Assembly: GCA_029449235.1 (NCBI GenBank)
Contig: JANATG010000001.1
Coordinates: 3,844,001 to 3,908,000, forward strand
DNA from: Linnemannia schmuckeri
Taxonomy: Eukaryota > Mortierellomycota > Mortierellomycetes > Mortierellales > Mortierellaceae
Length of the DNA: 64,000 nt
Reading direction: 5' to 3'
Shown piece after piece: positions 45,969 through 57,600 of the stretch. Numbering within the stretch: the first letter of the stretch is position 1; each line of letters begins with the position of its first letter. The position numbers and the translations under genes were made by a program. The notes beneath the pieces were generated by a model. The model saw nothing but the letters and a program-made list of their open reading frames with translations, had not been told where the DNA came from and searched no databases.

Positions 45969-46809
45969 TGTGGAGGACTCCAGCAACTTCTGCAAGAGGT
46001 ACCACGCAGTCTCAACTAGACTGGCAAAGACGACACAGAGGAAGAGGGAAGGGGGGGCTGTGATCTCTCCGATCACAGACAGGGACAACGTAGAGGAAGA
46101 GGGAAAGGGGGCTGTGAACTTCTCCGAACACAGGTAAGAGACAACTAGAGTGGTGCGGATCTTCGGGCGCACAGGGGGATGCTAGAAGGAGCAGGATTGA
46201 CAACAGGGCGAAGATTTATTAGACACACTGTTCGAGCGACATGAACAGTGGTGATAAAAGGGGAGGGAGGAGGGACTTACCTAGAAGGAGCAGGATTGAC
46301 AACAGGGCGAAGATGCTGTTTCAATCGTGCCTTCTAGGTATCCTTTTATACTATCTGGGACTAAGCTACTGAATTGAGAGAATAACACGAATATGGGAAA
46401 AAAGAAGTGACTCGGGAAACTACTACTAACTGGTGTACCATCCTTTCTGGTTGTTGAGACTCGGAAAGGGTAGGGGGCGAGTCGAAAGAGAAGAGCAACC
46501 AACGTGAACACGGTTGAAGAAAAGAAAAAGAAAAAGGGAATAAAAGCAAGGAAAAAGCCAAACAAAGTTGACTCGGGTTGCTAGCTCATCATGGGTTCAT
46601 GAAACGGTGCAACCAATGGGGTCGTGGTATCTTATAGATAGTGGTGAAGATGGTAGGCGACGTGTTGGATGTTCGGGGAAAAGGGAACAAACAAAGAGAG
46701 CAAAAAAGTATCGGTGGTAAAAGTAAGGCGTAATTAATGGCCAAAAAAAGATAGTGAAAATTGGTGGCGTGAAAGGGAGAAAACACGTGAATAAAAGAGG
46801 GTGAATTCA
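45969..46809 (-). repeat. Right (5') LTR of the gypsy element
   Basis: 841 bp, TG...CA termini (TGAATTCACC to CTCCACA) read on the minus strand, TATAAAA at 46344-46350. It is correctly oriented to transcribe Gag-Pol. Near identity with the left copy (a few substitutions and a C-run length change in the parts I aligned) indicates a young event. Confidence 0.85.
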
Positions 46810-46925
46810 CAACACCACATTACGAAGACTCGCTGTATCTATGGTATTACATATATTAGGTTTAACAATGCACGTGACTATGCCCCTTAACTCTGATTAG
46901 ACTTGCTCCTTGGAGCCAATGATCC

Positions 46926-47403
46926 GCGACGATCGCGTGGGAGCAGACACAAGGCATCTCCGTCAAGAACAAGACCTCCAAGTACACAGGTCCCCGAGGT
47001 GACTGGAGTCAGGGATACGGCTACATCACACAAGAAGGTTTTTGCCCGTGTGGCGCTTCGCTAGCCATACATGAGAATGGGCGCTGCCCTGGAGCGTCCA
47101 TGGATCCACGCGCGGCCGATGAGCGGTTGCCGGATAGTTTGTTGGGAAGGAGGAGATTGTCATTAATGGAGAGGATGGGAAGAATTCCTTTTCTTCGTGT
47201 TTAGTTTTATTTTCTTCTATTGAAGCTGTGAGGAGCAGCGGCAATTGTTGCGCAGAGCCAGGTTGTGGACCGGACTGCGACTGGTGGATGGCTCTTGGAA
47301 GAGTTTGGTATGTAGCTCCTTTCATTATCGAATGCCTTTCTTGAGCTTTTCACTGGAGAAATAAAATTGCGTACGAAAAAAAAAAAAAAAAAAAAAAAAA
47401 AAA
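46926..47403 (+). mobile_element. 5'-truncated LINE copy A with poly(A) tail
   Basis: Encodes the C-terminal end of a LINE ORF2: TIAWEQTQGIS, KYTGPRGDWSQGYGYIT, CPCGASLA, ending LLGRRRLSLMERMGRIPFLRV and a stop at 47202-47204. A 3' UTR of about 170 bp and a 28-nt A tail (47376-47403) follow. It begins abruptly inside the coding region, the usual result of incomplete target-primed reverse transcription. It resembles copies B and C in reverse orientation. Confidence 0.8.
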
Positions 47404-47410
47404 GGAGGGC

Positions 47411-47841
47411 TCAAGCAACTCTTGCAGGAGGTACCACGCAGACTCAACTAGACTGGCAAAGGCGAAAAAAGGAAGAGGAAAGGGGGGCTGTGATCTCTCA
47501 GATTACAGGCAAGGACAACGTTGAGGAAGAGGGAAGGGGAGCTGTGATCTCTCAGATTACAGGCAAGGACAACGTTGAGGAAGAGGGAAGGGGAGCTGTG
47601 ATCTCTTTGAACACAGGTAAGAGACAACTAGAGTGGTGCGGATCTTCGGACGCACAAGGGGATACTAGAAGGAGCAAGATTGACAACAGGGCGAAGATTT
47701 ATTAGACACACTGTTCGAGCGACATGAACAGTGGTGATAAAAGGGGAGGGAGGAGGGACTTACCTAAAAGGAGCAGGATTGACAACAGGACGAAGATGCT
47801 GTTTCAATCGTGCCTTCTAGGTGTCCTTTTATACTATCTGG
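47411..47841 (-). repeat. Partial LTR copy of the gypsy family
   Basis: Matches the U5 side up to the TATA region of the right LTR and lies in the same orientation. It lacks the upstream U3 part and begins next to the poly(A) tail of LINE copy A. A 54-bp unit is tandemly repeated at 47471-47524 and 47525-47578, with a partial third copy, where the complete LTRs have one or two diverged units. It is more diverged than the two flanking LTRs, so it is an older solo or truncated LTR. Confidence 0.8.
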
Positions 47842-47935
47842 CTAGACTACTACTTGTGGGCGCATTGAATAAAAGGAGCGAAAGAGGTAGAAGTCGCGTT
47901 TAGAAGTAGAAGGAAGAAGAAAGAGAAATAAAAGA

Positions 47936-48623
47936 TTTTTTTTTCGTACACAATTTTATTTCTCTGACAAACAGTACAAAGAAGGCATTTGGAAGTAAAG
48001 GGGACTACAGACCAAACTCTTCAGTACACCATCCGCCAGTCACAATCCGACCCGGAGCCTGGCTCTGCGCAACAATTGTCGTTGCTCTTCACAACAAAAA
48101 CGGAAGACAAAATAAAACTAGATACGAATAAAGGGGATTCTTCCCATCCTCTCCATCAATGATAACTTCCTCTTTCCCAACAGACTATCCAACAGCCGCT
48201 CATTAGCTGTGCATGGTTCCTTGGTCGCTCCAGGGCAGGTTCGATCCTCACGTGTGGCTAGCGAAGCGCCACAAGGGCAGAACCCATCACGCGTGATGTA
48301 ACCGTATCCTCGACTCCAGTCACCTCGGGGGCCGGTGTATTTGGATGTTTTGCCCTTGGCAGAGATGCCTTGTGTCTGCTCCCACGCGATCGTCGTGGAG
48401 CACCGAGGCTTCCATATCAACTCCGAAGCCTGCACTTCCAGGTAACCAACAAACTTGTGCAAGACCGTCGTGGCGATGGACTGTGGGGTCCGGAAAACCG
48501 CGAACCATTCAGTTAACATACTCTTGGGGGTGATACCGCGGAGGAGGTCCGAGACACTCCACTTGGGATTCTCATCACGATCGGGAGCAGGACTACCGCT
48601 GTGCGGGGCCGAATTGGCTCCAT
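47936..48623 (-). mobile_element. LINE copy B, 3' part
   Basis: The minus-strand open frame runs from the boundary at 48623 through WSVSDLLRGITPKSM, SELIWKPRCSTTIAWEQTQG, GYGYITRDGFCPCGASLA and LLGKRKLSLMERMGRIPFIR to a stop at 48118. About 170 bp of 3' UTR and nine A (T on plus, 47936-47944) follow. The coding part is intact for about 169 codons. Its upstream side abuts the poly(A) tail of copy C. Confidence 0.8.
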
Positions 48624-48926
48624 TTTTTTTTTTTTTTTTTTTTTCGTACGCAATTTTATTTCTCCAGTGAAAAGCTCAAGAAAGGCATTCGATAGTGAAA
48701 GGAGCTACATACCAAACTCTTCCAAGAGCCATCCACCAGTCGCAGTCCGGTCCACAACCTAGCTCTGCGCAACAATTGCCGCTGCTCCTCACAGCTTCAA
48801 TAGAAGAAAATAAAACTAAACACGAAGAAAAGGAATTCTTCCCATCCTCTCCATTAATGACAATCTCCTCCTTCCCAACAAACTATCCAGCAACCGCTCA
48901 TCGGCCGCGCGTGGATCCATGGACGC
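48623..48926 (-). mobile_element. 5'-truncated LINE copy C with poly(A) tail
   Basis: About 280 bp closely matching copy A, from the middle of the terminal coding part (RAADERLLDSLLG...) through the 3' UTR to a 22-nt tail (T run 48623-48644). It sits directly upstream of copy B in the same orientation, as if inserted at B's 5' boundary. The match to copy A stops at about 48926. Confidence 0.8.
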
Positions 48927-49117
48927 AACTCTGTGCTGCCGCCTTTGCCACCTGAGCCCCCAGCTCATTTCCTTGGATCGTTAACATACGGTATATAGCT
49001 GACTTAAAACCTTCATAGCTATCAAAAAAAGTGGCTCGTCAATCGGATTTGATTGGCTGAGTTGGGACCGGAGTCCGGGGAGCCCGGGGTCCGGCCTTGG
49101 AAAGAGAGATTGCAATC

Positions 49118-49189
49118 GGTCTGCTGGCCCAATGGAAAGGCGTCTGACTACGAATCAGGAGATTGCAGGTTCGACCCCTGCGTAGATCA
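49118..49189 (+). tRNA. tRNA-Arg (anticodon ACG)
   Basis: 72 nt. Acceptor GGTCTGC pairs with GTAGATC (two G-T pairs). The anticodon loop CTACGAA gives ACG. The T-arm is GCAGGTTCGACCCCTGC with B box GGTTCGACCCC, and the discriminator is A. No intron. It forms the right border of the transposon nest. Confidence 0.93.
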
Positions 49190-50242
49190 TCAACAGCTTG
49201 CGCTCCTCTGCTTCCTTTTTGTTTTGGTGGCTCTAGGGTATCCGGTTGGTGATTTATCATCCATGGTACCATTGACGTTCATTTTTGTCTTTTTTCGTTG
49301 TTTTTTTGTCACTCCCGCAGTGCACTTGCACAGATAAAAAAGGGGTGAAAATTAATTCGCTATTATGTTTGCGCACGCGAGCGAACCTTGATCTGGACCC
49401 TTCTTGAAATCATCTGGGTAACAGCTGGACGTTTTTCTTTTTTTTTTTTTTTTTTTTTGGAGAAAGGGTTGGTCAGACCAACAACGGCAAGGTGAACGAG
49501 ACAGGCGACAAGGTATTTGAAGTGAGTGTGAAGAAAGAAAGAAATTTTTCTTGAAAGGAGAGCAAAAAAAAAATTGCGTTTCGGTTCCATCTTTATGCTA
49601 TTTTTTGACCGTTGAGGGTTGATAAGCCATGCAGTGCAATGAGGGGTGCCGCCCATCGAGATTCCTTCCCTGCTTATGATGATTGTTGCCACTCCCTTTC
49701 CCCACACGCACCTACCATATCCAATGTTCCTCCTTACCTTACGCTTTATTTTCCTCTCCCTCTCTTCCTCACTTCTCCCACATCCACTCTTCTACTTTTC
49801 TTTCATCCTCATCACCCTCCTCATCAGTCATTAGGCAATCACTCCCTCATTCCTCTCATTCAATCTCTTACTCATTCTCCCATTGACACTTGCTCACCCT
49901 TTACCTTTTCCTTGTTAGATTGTTGTTGCTTCGCCCGCTCTTATTCACCAGTCAAGCTGCACCCTTCACCTTCACCTTTTTTTTTGTCTTGCTTTGTGAG
50001 TGTGCTCTCGACTCGAGTACTCTTAAAGACATCCCCTTCGCTGTGCCCTTGCACAGACCCGGTCCATGCACTCTTCCTTTTCTATCTATTCCTCTTCCTG
50101 ATCATCCTCTGCTACTCACCCTCACATATCCAACCAGTCGAGCCCACCATCACCATCACTAGCAACACAGCCATTCACATCACAACCACTACTGTTACTA
50201 CCATCGTCGCCCACACCATCAAGAGTGTCAACCACGCACAGT
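49190..50242. other. Intergenic region and leader of the protease gene
   Basis: About 1 kb with a T run at 49437-49458 and a pyrimidine-rich leader from about 49690 on. Frames open in this leader reflect its low-complexity composition. No gene is seen. Confidence 0.5.
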
Positions 50243-51664
50243 ATGATTGAGGCGCGAGTGACCAAGCGTCGCTCTCTCGGTCTCGGCTTTACATTTCTTA
50301 TTAGCCTCATCCTCAATATCCTCGTCGCATCTACACTCTCCTCCATCACATCAATACATGCTGGATCCTTTGAGATCCTTGTCAGCAAACCCACCATCGA
50401 GCTTGACGCTATCTCCTTTCCACTCGATATCCCCGCCAAGGCCCCTCTGAGTAAGATTAACCACAAGCTCATCTCTTCGAAGTATCTCGGCAACTCCATC
50501 GTCACTAATGCTAAGAACTTCGGCTACTCGGGCACCATCCTCCTCGGCAACAACCCGCCACAGTCCTTCGAGGTCGTCTTTGACACGGGCAGTGACATGA
50601 TCGTTATCACTTCAGACAAGTGTCAGGGTGCTCACTGCGACGAGATGGCTCATTACACTTGCACGTCGTGCACAAAGACCCCGTACTCCTACAACATCTC
50701 TTACGGCGATGGCACTTGGGGCAGCGGATCCATTGTTGCTGATACTGTCTCAATCGGCGGCCTCATCATCCATGACCAGCAAATCCTAGACATCACCCAG
50801 AATGGACTCGACTTGTCTTCCTATGGCCCCGGAATCTCGGGTCTCGTTGGACTGATGCCCAACTCGCCCGTCTTGAATGCCGTGCCACCCCTCGTAACCA
50901 TCTCCAAAGACAAACTTCTTGATATGAACGTGTTTTCAGTCTATCTTGCTCCAAGTCTCAAGCAGAACCAAGGCGGCTCATTTTTATTCGGAGGTATTGA
51001 TACGACAAAGTTTGTGGGACCCTTGGATTATGTACCCGTCTCGAAGGCACCAGGAGTCCGGGAAGGGATGTGGTATGTGGATGCCGACAATGCCTATGCA
51101 GGAGACATGCCCGTCAAGGGCTACACAGAATCACCATGGCTGTTCGACACTGGCACGTCCTTTATCGCTGTTCCGACATCCTTTGCTGCAGCATTCCATG
51201 CAAACATACCTGGATCCGCTTACTCTACAACGGATGGGATCTATATCCTCCCTTGCCAGGGTACCAAGAGTTTTGGGGTTTCTTTTAACAGGATCAAGTA
51301 CGAGGTGCCCTATTCTGACTATGTGACGGCTGCTGGCGGTGGATCGTCCCTTTGTGTCTCACTGGTTATGCCTCTCGGGAATTACGAGATGTACATTCTC
51401 GGCAACCCATTCCTTCGACAGGTCTATTCAGTCTATGATTTCACTCCTGGGGCCAGGCGGATCGGGATCGCCCGGGTCGACATGAGAAATGCTTCCCTAG
51501 GGAACGAAGGACTCTTGGGAGAGCCAATGCCAGGAGGAGCGGTCATCACACCTAAAAAGCCCAGCTCAGGACAACGACGGTACAGGGTAGTGCCGATGTC
51601 TAGACTGTTCAATTCAATGATGGTCTCGACCGTAGCGGCGGTATTTGTTGCATTCCCTGGATAA
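50243..51664 (+). CDS. Secreted or cell-surface pepsin-like aspartic protease (A1)
   Basis: A single exon of 473 codons. The first in-frame ATG is at 50243. Residues 1-10 are basic and 11-33 hydrophobic, a signal peptide or anchor. A propeptide-like segment follows to about 80. The two catalytic aspartates lie in VFDTGSD (D114) and LFDTGTS (D302), with the flap motif YNISYGDGT (150-158). The hydrophobic-hydrophobic-glycine motifs GLVGLMP and YILGNPFLRQVYSVYDF complete the fold. The last about 17 residues are hydrophobic after a basic Ser/Lys/Arg stretch, suggesting GPI attachment as in yapsins. Length fits the family. The gene lies just outside the transposon nest and looks intact. Confidence 0.93.
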   Translation: MIEARVTKRRSLGLGFTFLISLILNILVASTLSSITSIHAGSFEILVSKPTIELDAISFPLDIPAKAPLSKINHKLISSKYLGNSIVTNAKNFGYSGTILLGNNPPQSFEVVFDTGSDMIVITSDKCQGAHCDEMAHYTCTSCTKTPYSYNISYGDGTWGSGSIVADTVSIGGLIIHDQQILDITQNGLDLSSYGPGISGLVGLMPNSPVLNAVPPLVTISKDKLLDMNVFSVYLAPSLKQNQGGSFLFGGIDTTKFVGPLDYVPVSKAPGVREGMWYVDADNAYAGDMPVKGYTESPWLFDTGTSFIAVPTSFAAAFHANIPGSAYSTTDGIYILPCQGTKSFGVSFNRIKYEVPYSDYVTAAGGGSSLCVSLVMPLGNYEMYILGNPFLRQVYSVYDFTPGARRIGIARVDMRNASLGNEGLLGEPMPGGAVITPKKPSSGQRRYRVVPMSRLFNSMMVSTVAAVFVAFPG

Positions 51665-54600
51665 GATGGCGACAATCCATCTCTGAACAAAAAAAATGGC
51701 TATTGCGCAAGGAACAACTAGAAGGTAATGTTCAGCTTTTGTACTATCGCGATCCGATTGAAAAAAGAAAGGAACCATATGCAAAGGACAAAAGGAAACG
51801 GGAAGAAAAGAGCGATCGAGAAACGAGACGGAAGAATATTCTAACTCTGGATGTTCTTTTGGTTTCTTTTTCTTCTTCAATCCATGTAGCTATCATGCAC
51901 AGCCCTCATTCTCCTCTTCTTACTCCAAAACCCATTCCATATTTTGCACCGCATGGCATTTGTTGTTCTCTCTCTCTCTGATTTTTTCTTGTCCTACACA
52001 ACACTCATTTTTCATAATAAGAACCAAAAACCAACCTACTCGAAGGATTACTTCATCACACGACAAAGAAACCCGATGTCTATTTTGGTTGTGTATTGCT
52101 GTTTGTTGTTTCGAAAAGAACCGATATGTCGGACATTGCATCCAACAATAACACTAACATCAACAACTGGAAGCTGAAGAACTACTCCCTTTATTTTTTT
52201 CTTGTAAGCTCGGTAAACAGCATTATAATTGTCTACAGGCTCAAGAGCAGCTGAAGAGCAAAACCAACCGACATGAAGGGAGAAAGAAGCACACCCTGTT
52301 TACCCCTCTCTCGTGAAGGGCAAAACCTATTTCTGAGCGTAGAAAAGCATTGCATTTCATGAAAAGGTGGAGAGAGCGAACGGACATGGCTGAATCCTCC
52401 AACCCCCGTCTTTGTTGATGTCCCTCTCCTTCTGGGCTCATGGATATATATTTCTTTCTCTGTCATTATTTGTACTTCTGGCCGTTGTTTTTTATAGCTG
52501 TCTCTTTGTACAACGTTGAACAGGAGGTGAAAAAGGAGGTGAAAAAGGAGGTGAAAAAGGAGGTGAAAAATAGGATGTAGAAAGGGATCTTTGCGAAAGA
52601 GAGAGAGAGTGAAATAAAAACAGAGATGGAGAGATAGAAAGGGGAAGAGATGAGAAAAGGTCCGGAGCCACGTTTAGTGACGGTGAAGAGAAGTAAAAAC
52701 GACAACTAGTCGAGTGAACAGAGTGTACGAGATTGTGTGTGAGAGAGGGATGGACAAGTCCAGGGTCAATTGGGGTCAGGAATATGCCTTAATAAACCAC
52801 CTATCTATCTCTTACGTAAACAAACCAAAGGTGAGTTGGTCCGCCCCCTTCCTCCTTCCCCCACCTCCTTCGTCCCTTCAACAGACAAAGAGCGGAGATG
52901 AGGGTTGGTTTTGAGCTCGGTTTTGATCTGGTTGGTCTTCGTGTCTTGTCTTGCATAGCAGACAACAATAAATAGTGAGCACCAAACAACAGAGATATAA
53001 AAAGCAAAGCTCTTCCCCTCACCTTCGTTCTCTTTTTCGATCTTATCCCATCGCTACTCTCAGCACACTTACCCCAAACCTTGCATTGCTCACTACTCCT
53101 CTTGCGATCATCATAGCGATCCACTACCACTGACACCTCCGCCACTCCTCTCCTTTGTCCCCTTTCATTCGTTCCGTCACTGTCACTCTTTCTTCCCTAT
53201 CCTATCTCTCCTCCGCTCTCTTCGGCTTTCGGTGTGCCAGTGACGCGATCAATCTTCAAAGAAGACTGGAAAAAAAGGTACGGCTTTGTTTACCTACACC
53301 CCTTGCCTCTCGTGGGGAGGAATTCACAGCAAGGACTGGAAGAGCGATAATGGAAAACGTGTTAATGCGATTACTCTCACGAACGCCGACTATCGTACAC
53401 TTTCACACACACACATCCCCTCCTCCTTTGGTGAGCCTATGGATCTGGCCCGCGTGGTGTCATGTTAGCAATGATTGGAGATCATATTTCCCATATATCT
53501 TGAGCAAAACCCTCTTTTTTTATCTCTTCTTTCGTTGTTCCGTTGACGGACAGTCTCGGCGATCCTGCAAAACAGCAGCAGCTCATCGGCGCATTCCTCG
53601 CACTTATGTCGGCGTATATACATACAATTCAATTCACATCTCGCTTCTTATACAATGTACACACTATACGGATATATACACATCCCTTGGATCCATCCTA
53701 TTTTTTTTTTTTTGAGATTCCCATCTCTCGACCATTTCTGCAATGCGTACTGCACCTGGAGTGAGGCTATCCGCGTTTTTTTATCTTACATTTCATCATG
53801 TTGCTCGTTATGAGCTACCCATGGCCTCCCTCTCTCCTCGGTGTACAATTGAGGGGATAAAAAAGAGGAGAATGGGAATGAGGAGCAGGAGCAGAAGGAG
53901 GAGGGGCGAACATAGAAAAAAAACAAGGGGTCTATCTTTTCGTTCTTACTTTCTCGCTCTCTCTACTTAAGTTGATCCGGCCGGCATTTATGTTGTTGCA
54001 TTTTTGAGTTCCAGAACCATTTTTACGCGATTTTGAGATAGTCTTTGCTGAATCATGGTGATGGTGATAATGTCTTCACTTTTTTTTATTTTGTTTTTTC
54101 TCCCCTTCCGTTGTGATGCATTAGTAAGATCTTGTTGCAATCGAATAGATAGAAGGAAAGGAGAGAGAGATATATAGAGTAAAAAAGAAAGAAATAGGAA
54201 GGAAAATATGGAAAAGAAGATGGGTCAGACAGACCGATAGACTGACAGGCAACAGGCATAGTCGCAGGGGTGAATAGCAAGTGACGCGCAAGTCTAAATA
54301 CCATTGAATGGGGGCCGAGCAATGCAAATGCTAAGCGAAGCAAGCGAGTAAGAGCATGCTACATGGCTTGTATATTTCTTTTGTTTCTTCGTCCCTCCCG
54401 TTTCTTTCTCTCTCATTCTTTTCCATGCACTGCTGCCACTTTGTTTGTATGTGCTTTCTCCTCCGTCTCCCTGTTTATATACACACAAACCCAATCATAA
54501 CCTCCGCGGCGTCCTTTTGATTCTCGCCTTCTTACCAATCGTCCATCCACATGTTTTTTTTGTGTATTATTTGCATGGTACATAATAACAAACATTGCAA

Positions 54601-57600
54601 TTGACGCTTTAGTTTTCCTCCTTCTTCCTCTACTCCATCATATTCCAGTCATATACGCGCACACAAACACAGCTTGTCCCTTGACCTTTGTCCACTTCCC
54701 TCTTCAAGCCCTTTTGCCTTACGTAGTAAGTAAACAAAGCAGAAAGACAACAACTCGTCCAAAAATGGACTCTCCAAAACTCTCAACCCTATGACGTTTT
54801 TATCTTCATTTGAGCACTGTGGCATGCATGAGTTTGCGTTCCACAAGATAAAAGGAATAACAAGAGCAATTTTAAAAAGAAAGGCAACTTACAATGCCAA
54901 CATGCTGCCACTTTCTCGAAAACAACGAACCACGAATTGTTTTTTTTTCCTAAACAAAAAAAAAAAAAAAAAAAAAAAACAAAAAGGTTTCCGATCTTAT
55001 GGACAGAAAAAGTTGAAAGAGCGAACGAGAAAGAGCGAGAAAGAGAAGGGGACGACTCCATCAATAGTCCAAAACATTGAAAGGATCGACAGTTTTCCAG
55101 GGGGGCGGTGCCATTCTTTTAAATGTTATTTTATGTCTAATGAAGGGTGAACGATGGTGGCGAGAATGGGTAATGGCCATGCTTTGTTGCTATTGACTAG
55201 GGGGTAACATGTCGACAACAGCAGGTAGTTCAGGCAGTCAGAGTTAGGTATGAATGTGAGTTGTATCTGAGGGAAAATGGATGCACTTTGTGAGCCAGGC
55301 AGATTTAGATTGTCGTCCATCGCAAACACTGCCAGTGACTAAGTTTTGATTTGCCCTTCAACCATAGTAATGGAAGGAGGACAGTTGGAGGGGGGGGATG
55401 AGATTGACGGGAGAGTAAATCGCGAACAGAAGTGGATGGGCGGTGTGTTGCGCGTTATATGCTAGGTAGATTGTGACAAACAAAGACAAAGACAACACCG
55501 TCAACGACAAACAACAACAGACAACAAAGAGAGAGAAGAATATGAAAAAAGGGCTTGTGCGCCCGTCTATTTTGGCAACCAGGCACAACATTCATTCATT
55601 CACCTTCAACAACAATGACAACGAGGAAGGACAACATAAAATGGAGATTCAGGCAACCCCCTTCTCTCTCTCTCGTCCCATTCCCGCCATTCCATTCCGC
55701 AACAACTGGCCTTTAATCACCCCTTTTGTGTATGTTATCCTCTTCTGACCAGGCAATCGTGGTCATCTCTCACGCTCCCTTTCTTCGTTTTCGCTCAGTT
55801 TGATCTAGTCGCTTTTCATGAAATATATACATACACCTATTGCAATAGTCACGAGTCGATTCATCCCTATCTTCCCTCTCATCTACACACCATATCCCTC
55901 CCGCTCTTGCTCTGTCTGTACTTCCTCCCCCCTATCCCCTTCCCCTCCTCACCACTCGTTTCTACACACACCCCAAACCACAAGTCGTTACATATTTCAC
56001 TGCATTATCCAGTCCTAGAAAATCACACTCATCCCTTCCCTTTCCCTTTCCCTTCCCCTTCCTACCTCAGAGTATGTCTGTTACTACCACCTAGGAGAGA
56101 GCCCTTTCATCTCTTTTCTCTCCTTTGCTTTCTTTTTTGATCCCTGCAGACAGACTCTCAGTATAAAAAACTAACCATTGTACCCTCACTCACTCCCTGA
56201 AAAAACAAATAGCGCAATCCGCTGCAGATATCGTGTCCTTGCAAAGAAAAAAAAAACGGACACAAGGTAAGAAGATGATAAATGAACACAAGAAGGGGTG
56301 AAATGAGAGTCCACTCCTCATCCCAATCCTGTCTCTCTCACACCCTGTGCAGTGTGTACTCTCTCTCCGTTTTCTATCACCAGTCGATCACCGGCGTTTC
56401 TTCTTTTCTTTTTTTTTTTTTTTTTTTTTTTTGCACATGCTCCTGTCCTTTTCTACCCTACTACAACCACTGGACTTATTATCACTTTTCGCCCCATTTC
56501 GCGCCTGAAATGTCGATTCAGGAGCGAAAGCAAGATCATACTGTACATTATTGAGTGCAGTCTAAAGATGAACTAAAGATGCAAGTGCCATTTTTCACTT
56601 TTTTCAACTGACGATGATGACATGATGTTCATAGTCGTTACTGGGCCCCGATGCACCTCCTCGTTATAACTTCCGATCGTACCCAGCACTAGCCCCCCTT
56701 TCTCCTTACCCTCCTTCCTTCATACCTCCACCCCGATTCATTTTCTGTGTCTGAGAGCAATTGTTACTAAGGGCATTTTATGGACATCATTGACCACCTT
56801 TATGAGCCCCCTCCCCCCTCTACCCCACATGGCTACATACAACACACACAACAACAACATCATCATCTTTGTCGCACCAAAATGCTCTCTTCTTTTTGGC
56901 TTATGAGCGAGGTTGACGAAAGTAGTTCATCATTTGGCATTTGTTATTTTTCCTGTTCTTCCTTCACCTTTTTCGTTGTCTTTGGCCTCGGCCCACACAC
57001 CTTTTCCCTCAATTGCACCCACCTTGGGCGTGTGTGCGTATTTTTTTTTTTTTGACTTTCTCGGCCTTCAGTTTCTACTGTGTTTAGACGTGATAAGAAG
57101 TCGGCTTAGCTCTCGAACTTGGGTCAACCTAGCTTCCTTGCGGGTGCATTACAGGAGTACCAAGAGATAGTGTGAAGAAGTAAGAGTAGGTGAGAGACCC
57201 GACATAAGCAATTCTCATGCAAATGCGGAAGGGGAGATCGAGGCGTGTTTTTCTTTTTGTTTATGTTGATACATCGACCTTACCTTGTAGCCATCTCCAA
57301 ACCTGTTACATTTTGTTCTTGCCGCATACTTGATTGATATTTATCAGTCTTGGGGGCAATATTCAAAGCCTTCGCCTCACTTTTTTTTTGTTCACTCCGT
57401 TGACCTAAACGATTCATCATACCGTAGCGTAGCATGAAAAGCAGGGTGCAATTCTCTCGTCTAGTTCAATCTTCCTCCTTAGTGTTATTATTCTTATCAT
57501 CATTACCCCAACGCAATCTTCCTTCGCTACTTGTTAACTGCCCACCACACAGCATCGCCGCAGACCCTTTTCACCCTCTTTTTTTTTTTTTTTTTCTTTT

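Larger units (their letters stand above)
40219..46809 (-). mobile_element. Ty3/gypsy retroelement flanked by inverted LTR copies
   Basis: The internal region with Gag-Pol runs on the minus strand. The right LTR (45969-46809) has its TATA box pointing into the element and is a proper 5' LTR. It is followed by a primer-binding-like TGGTAGCAAAGG starting at 45965. The left copy (40219-41055) is the reverse complement of the right one, nearly identical over about 835 bp, so the termini are inverted repeats rather than direct LTRs. The outer 5-bp flanks (TGTCG and CAACA) do not form a direct target duplication. This is not a simple insertion: it is a chimeric or rearranged element. Confidence 0.85.

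Noticed and set aside
40219..46809. DIRS-like or DNA transposon with terminal inverted repeats
   Set aside because: Gag-Pol has protease, reverse transcriptase, RNase H and a DDE integrase in Ty3/gypsy order, and the repeats have LTR features (TG...CA, TATA, AATAAA, adjacent PBS-like sequence). No tyrosine recombinase is present.
47026..47325. 99-codon open frame repeated at 48695-48955 as a gene family
   Set aside because: These are antisense readings of LINE copies A and C; the sense strand carries the recognisable LINE C-terminus.
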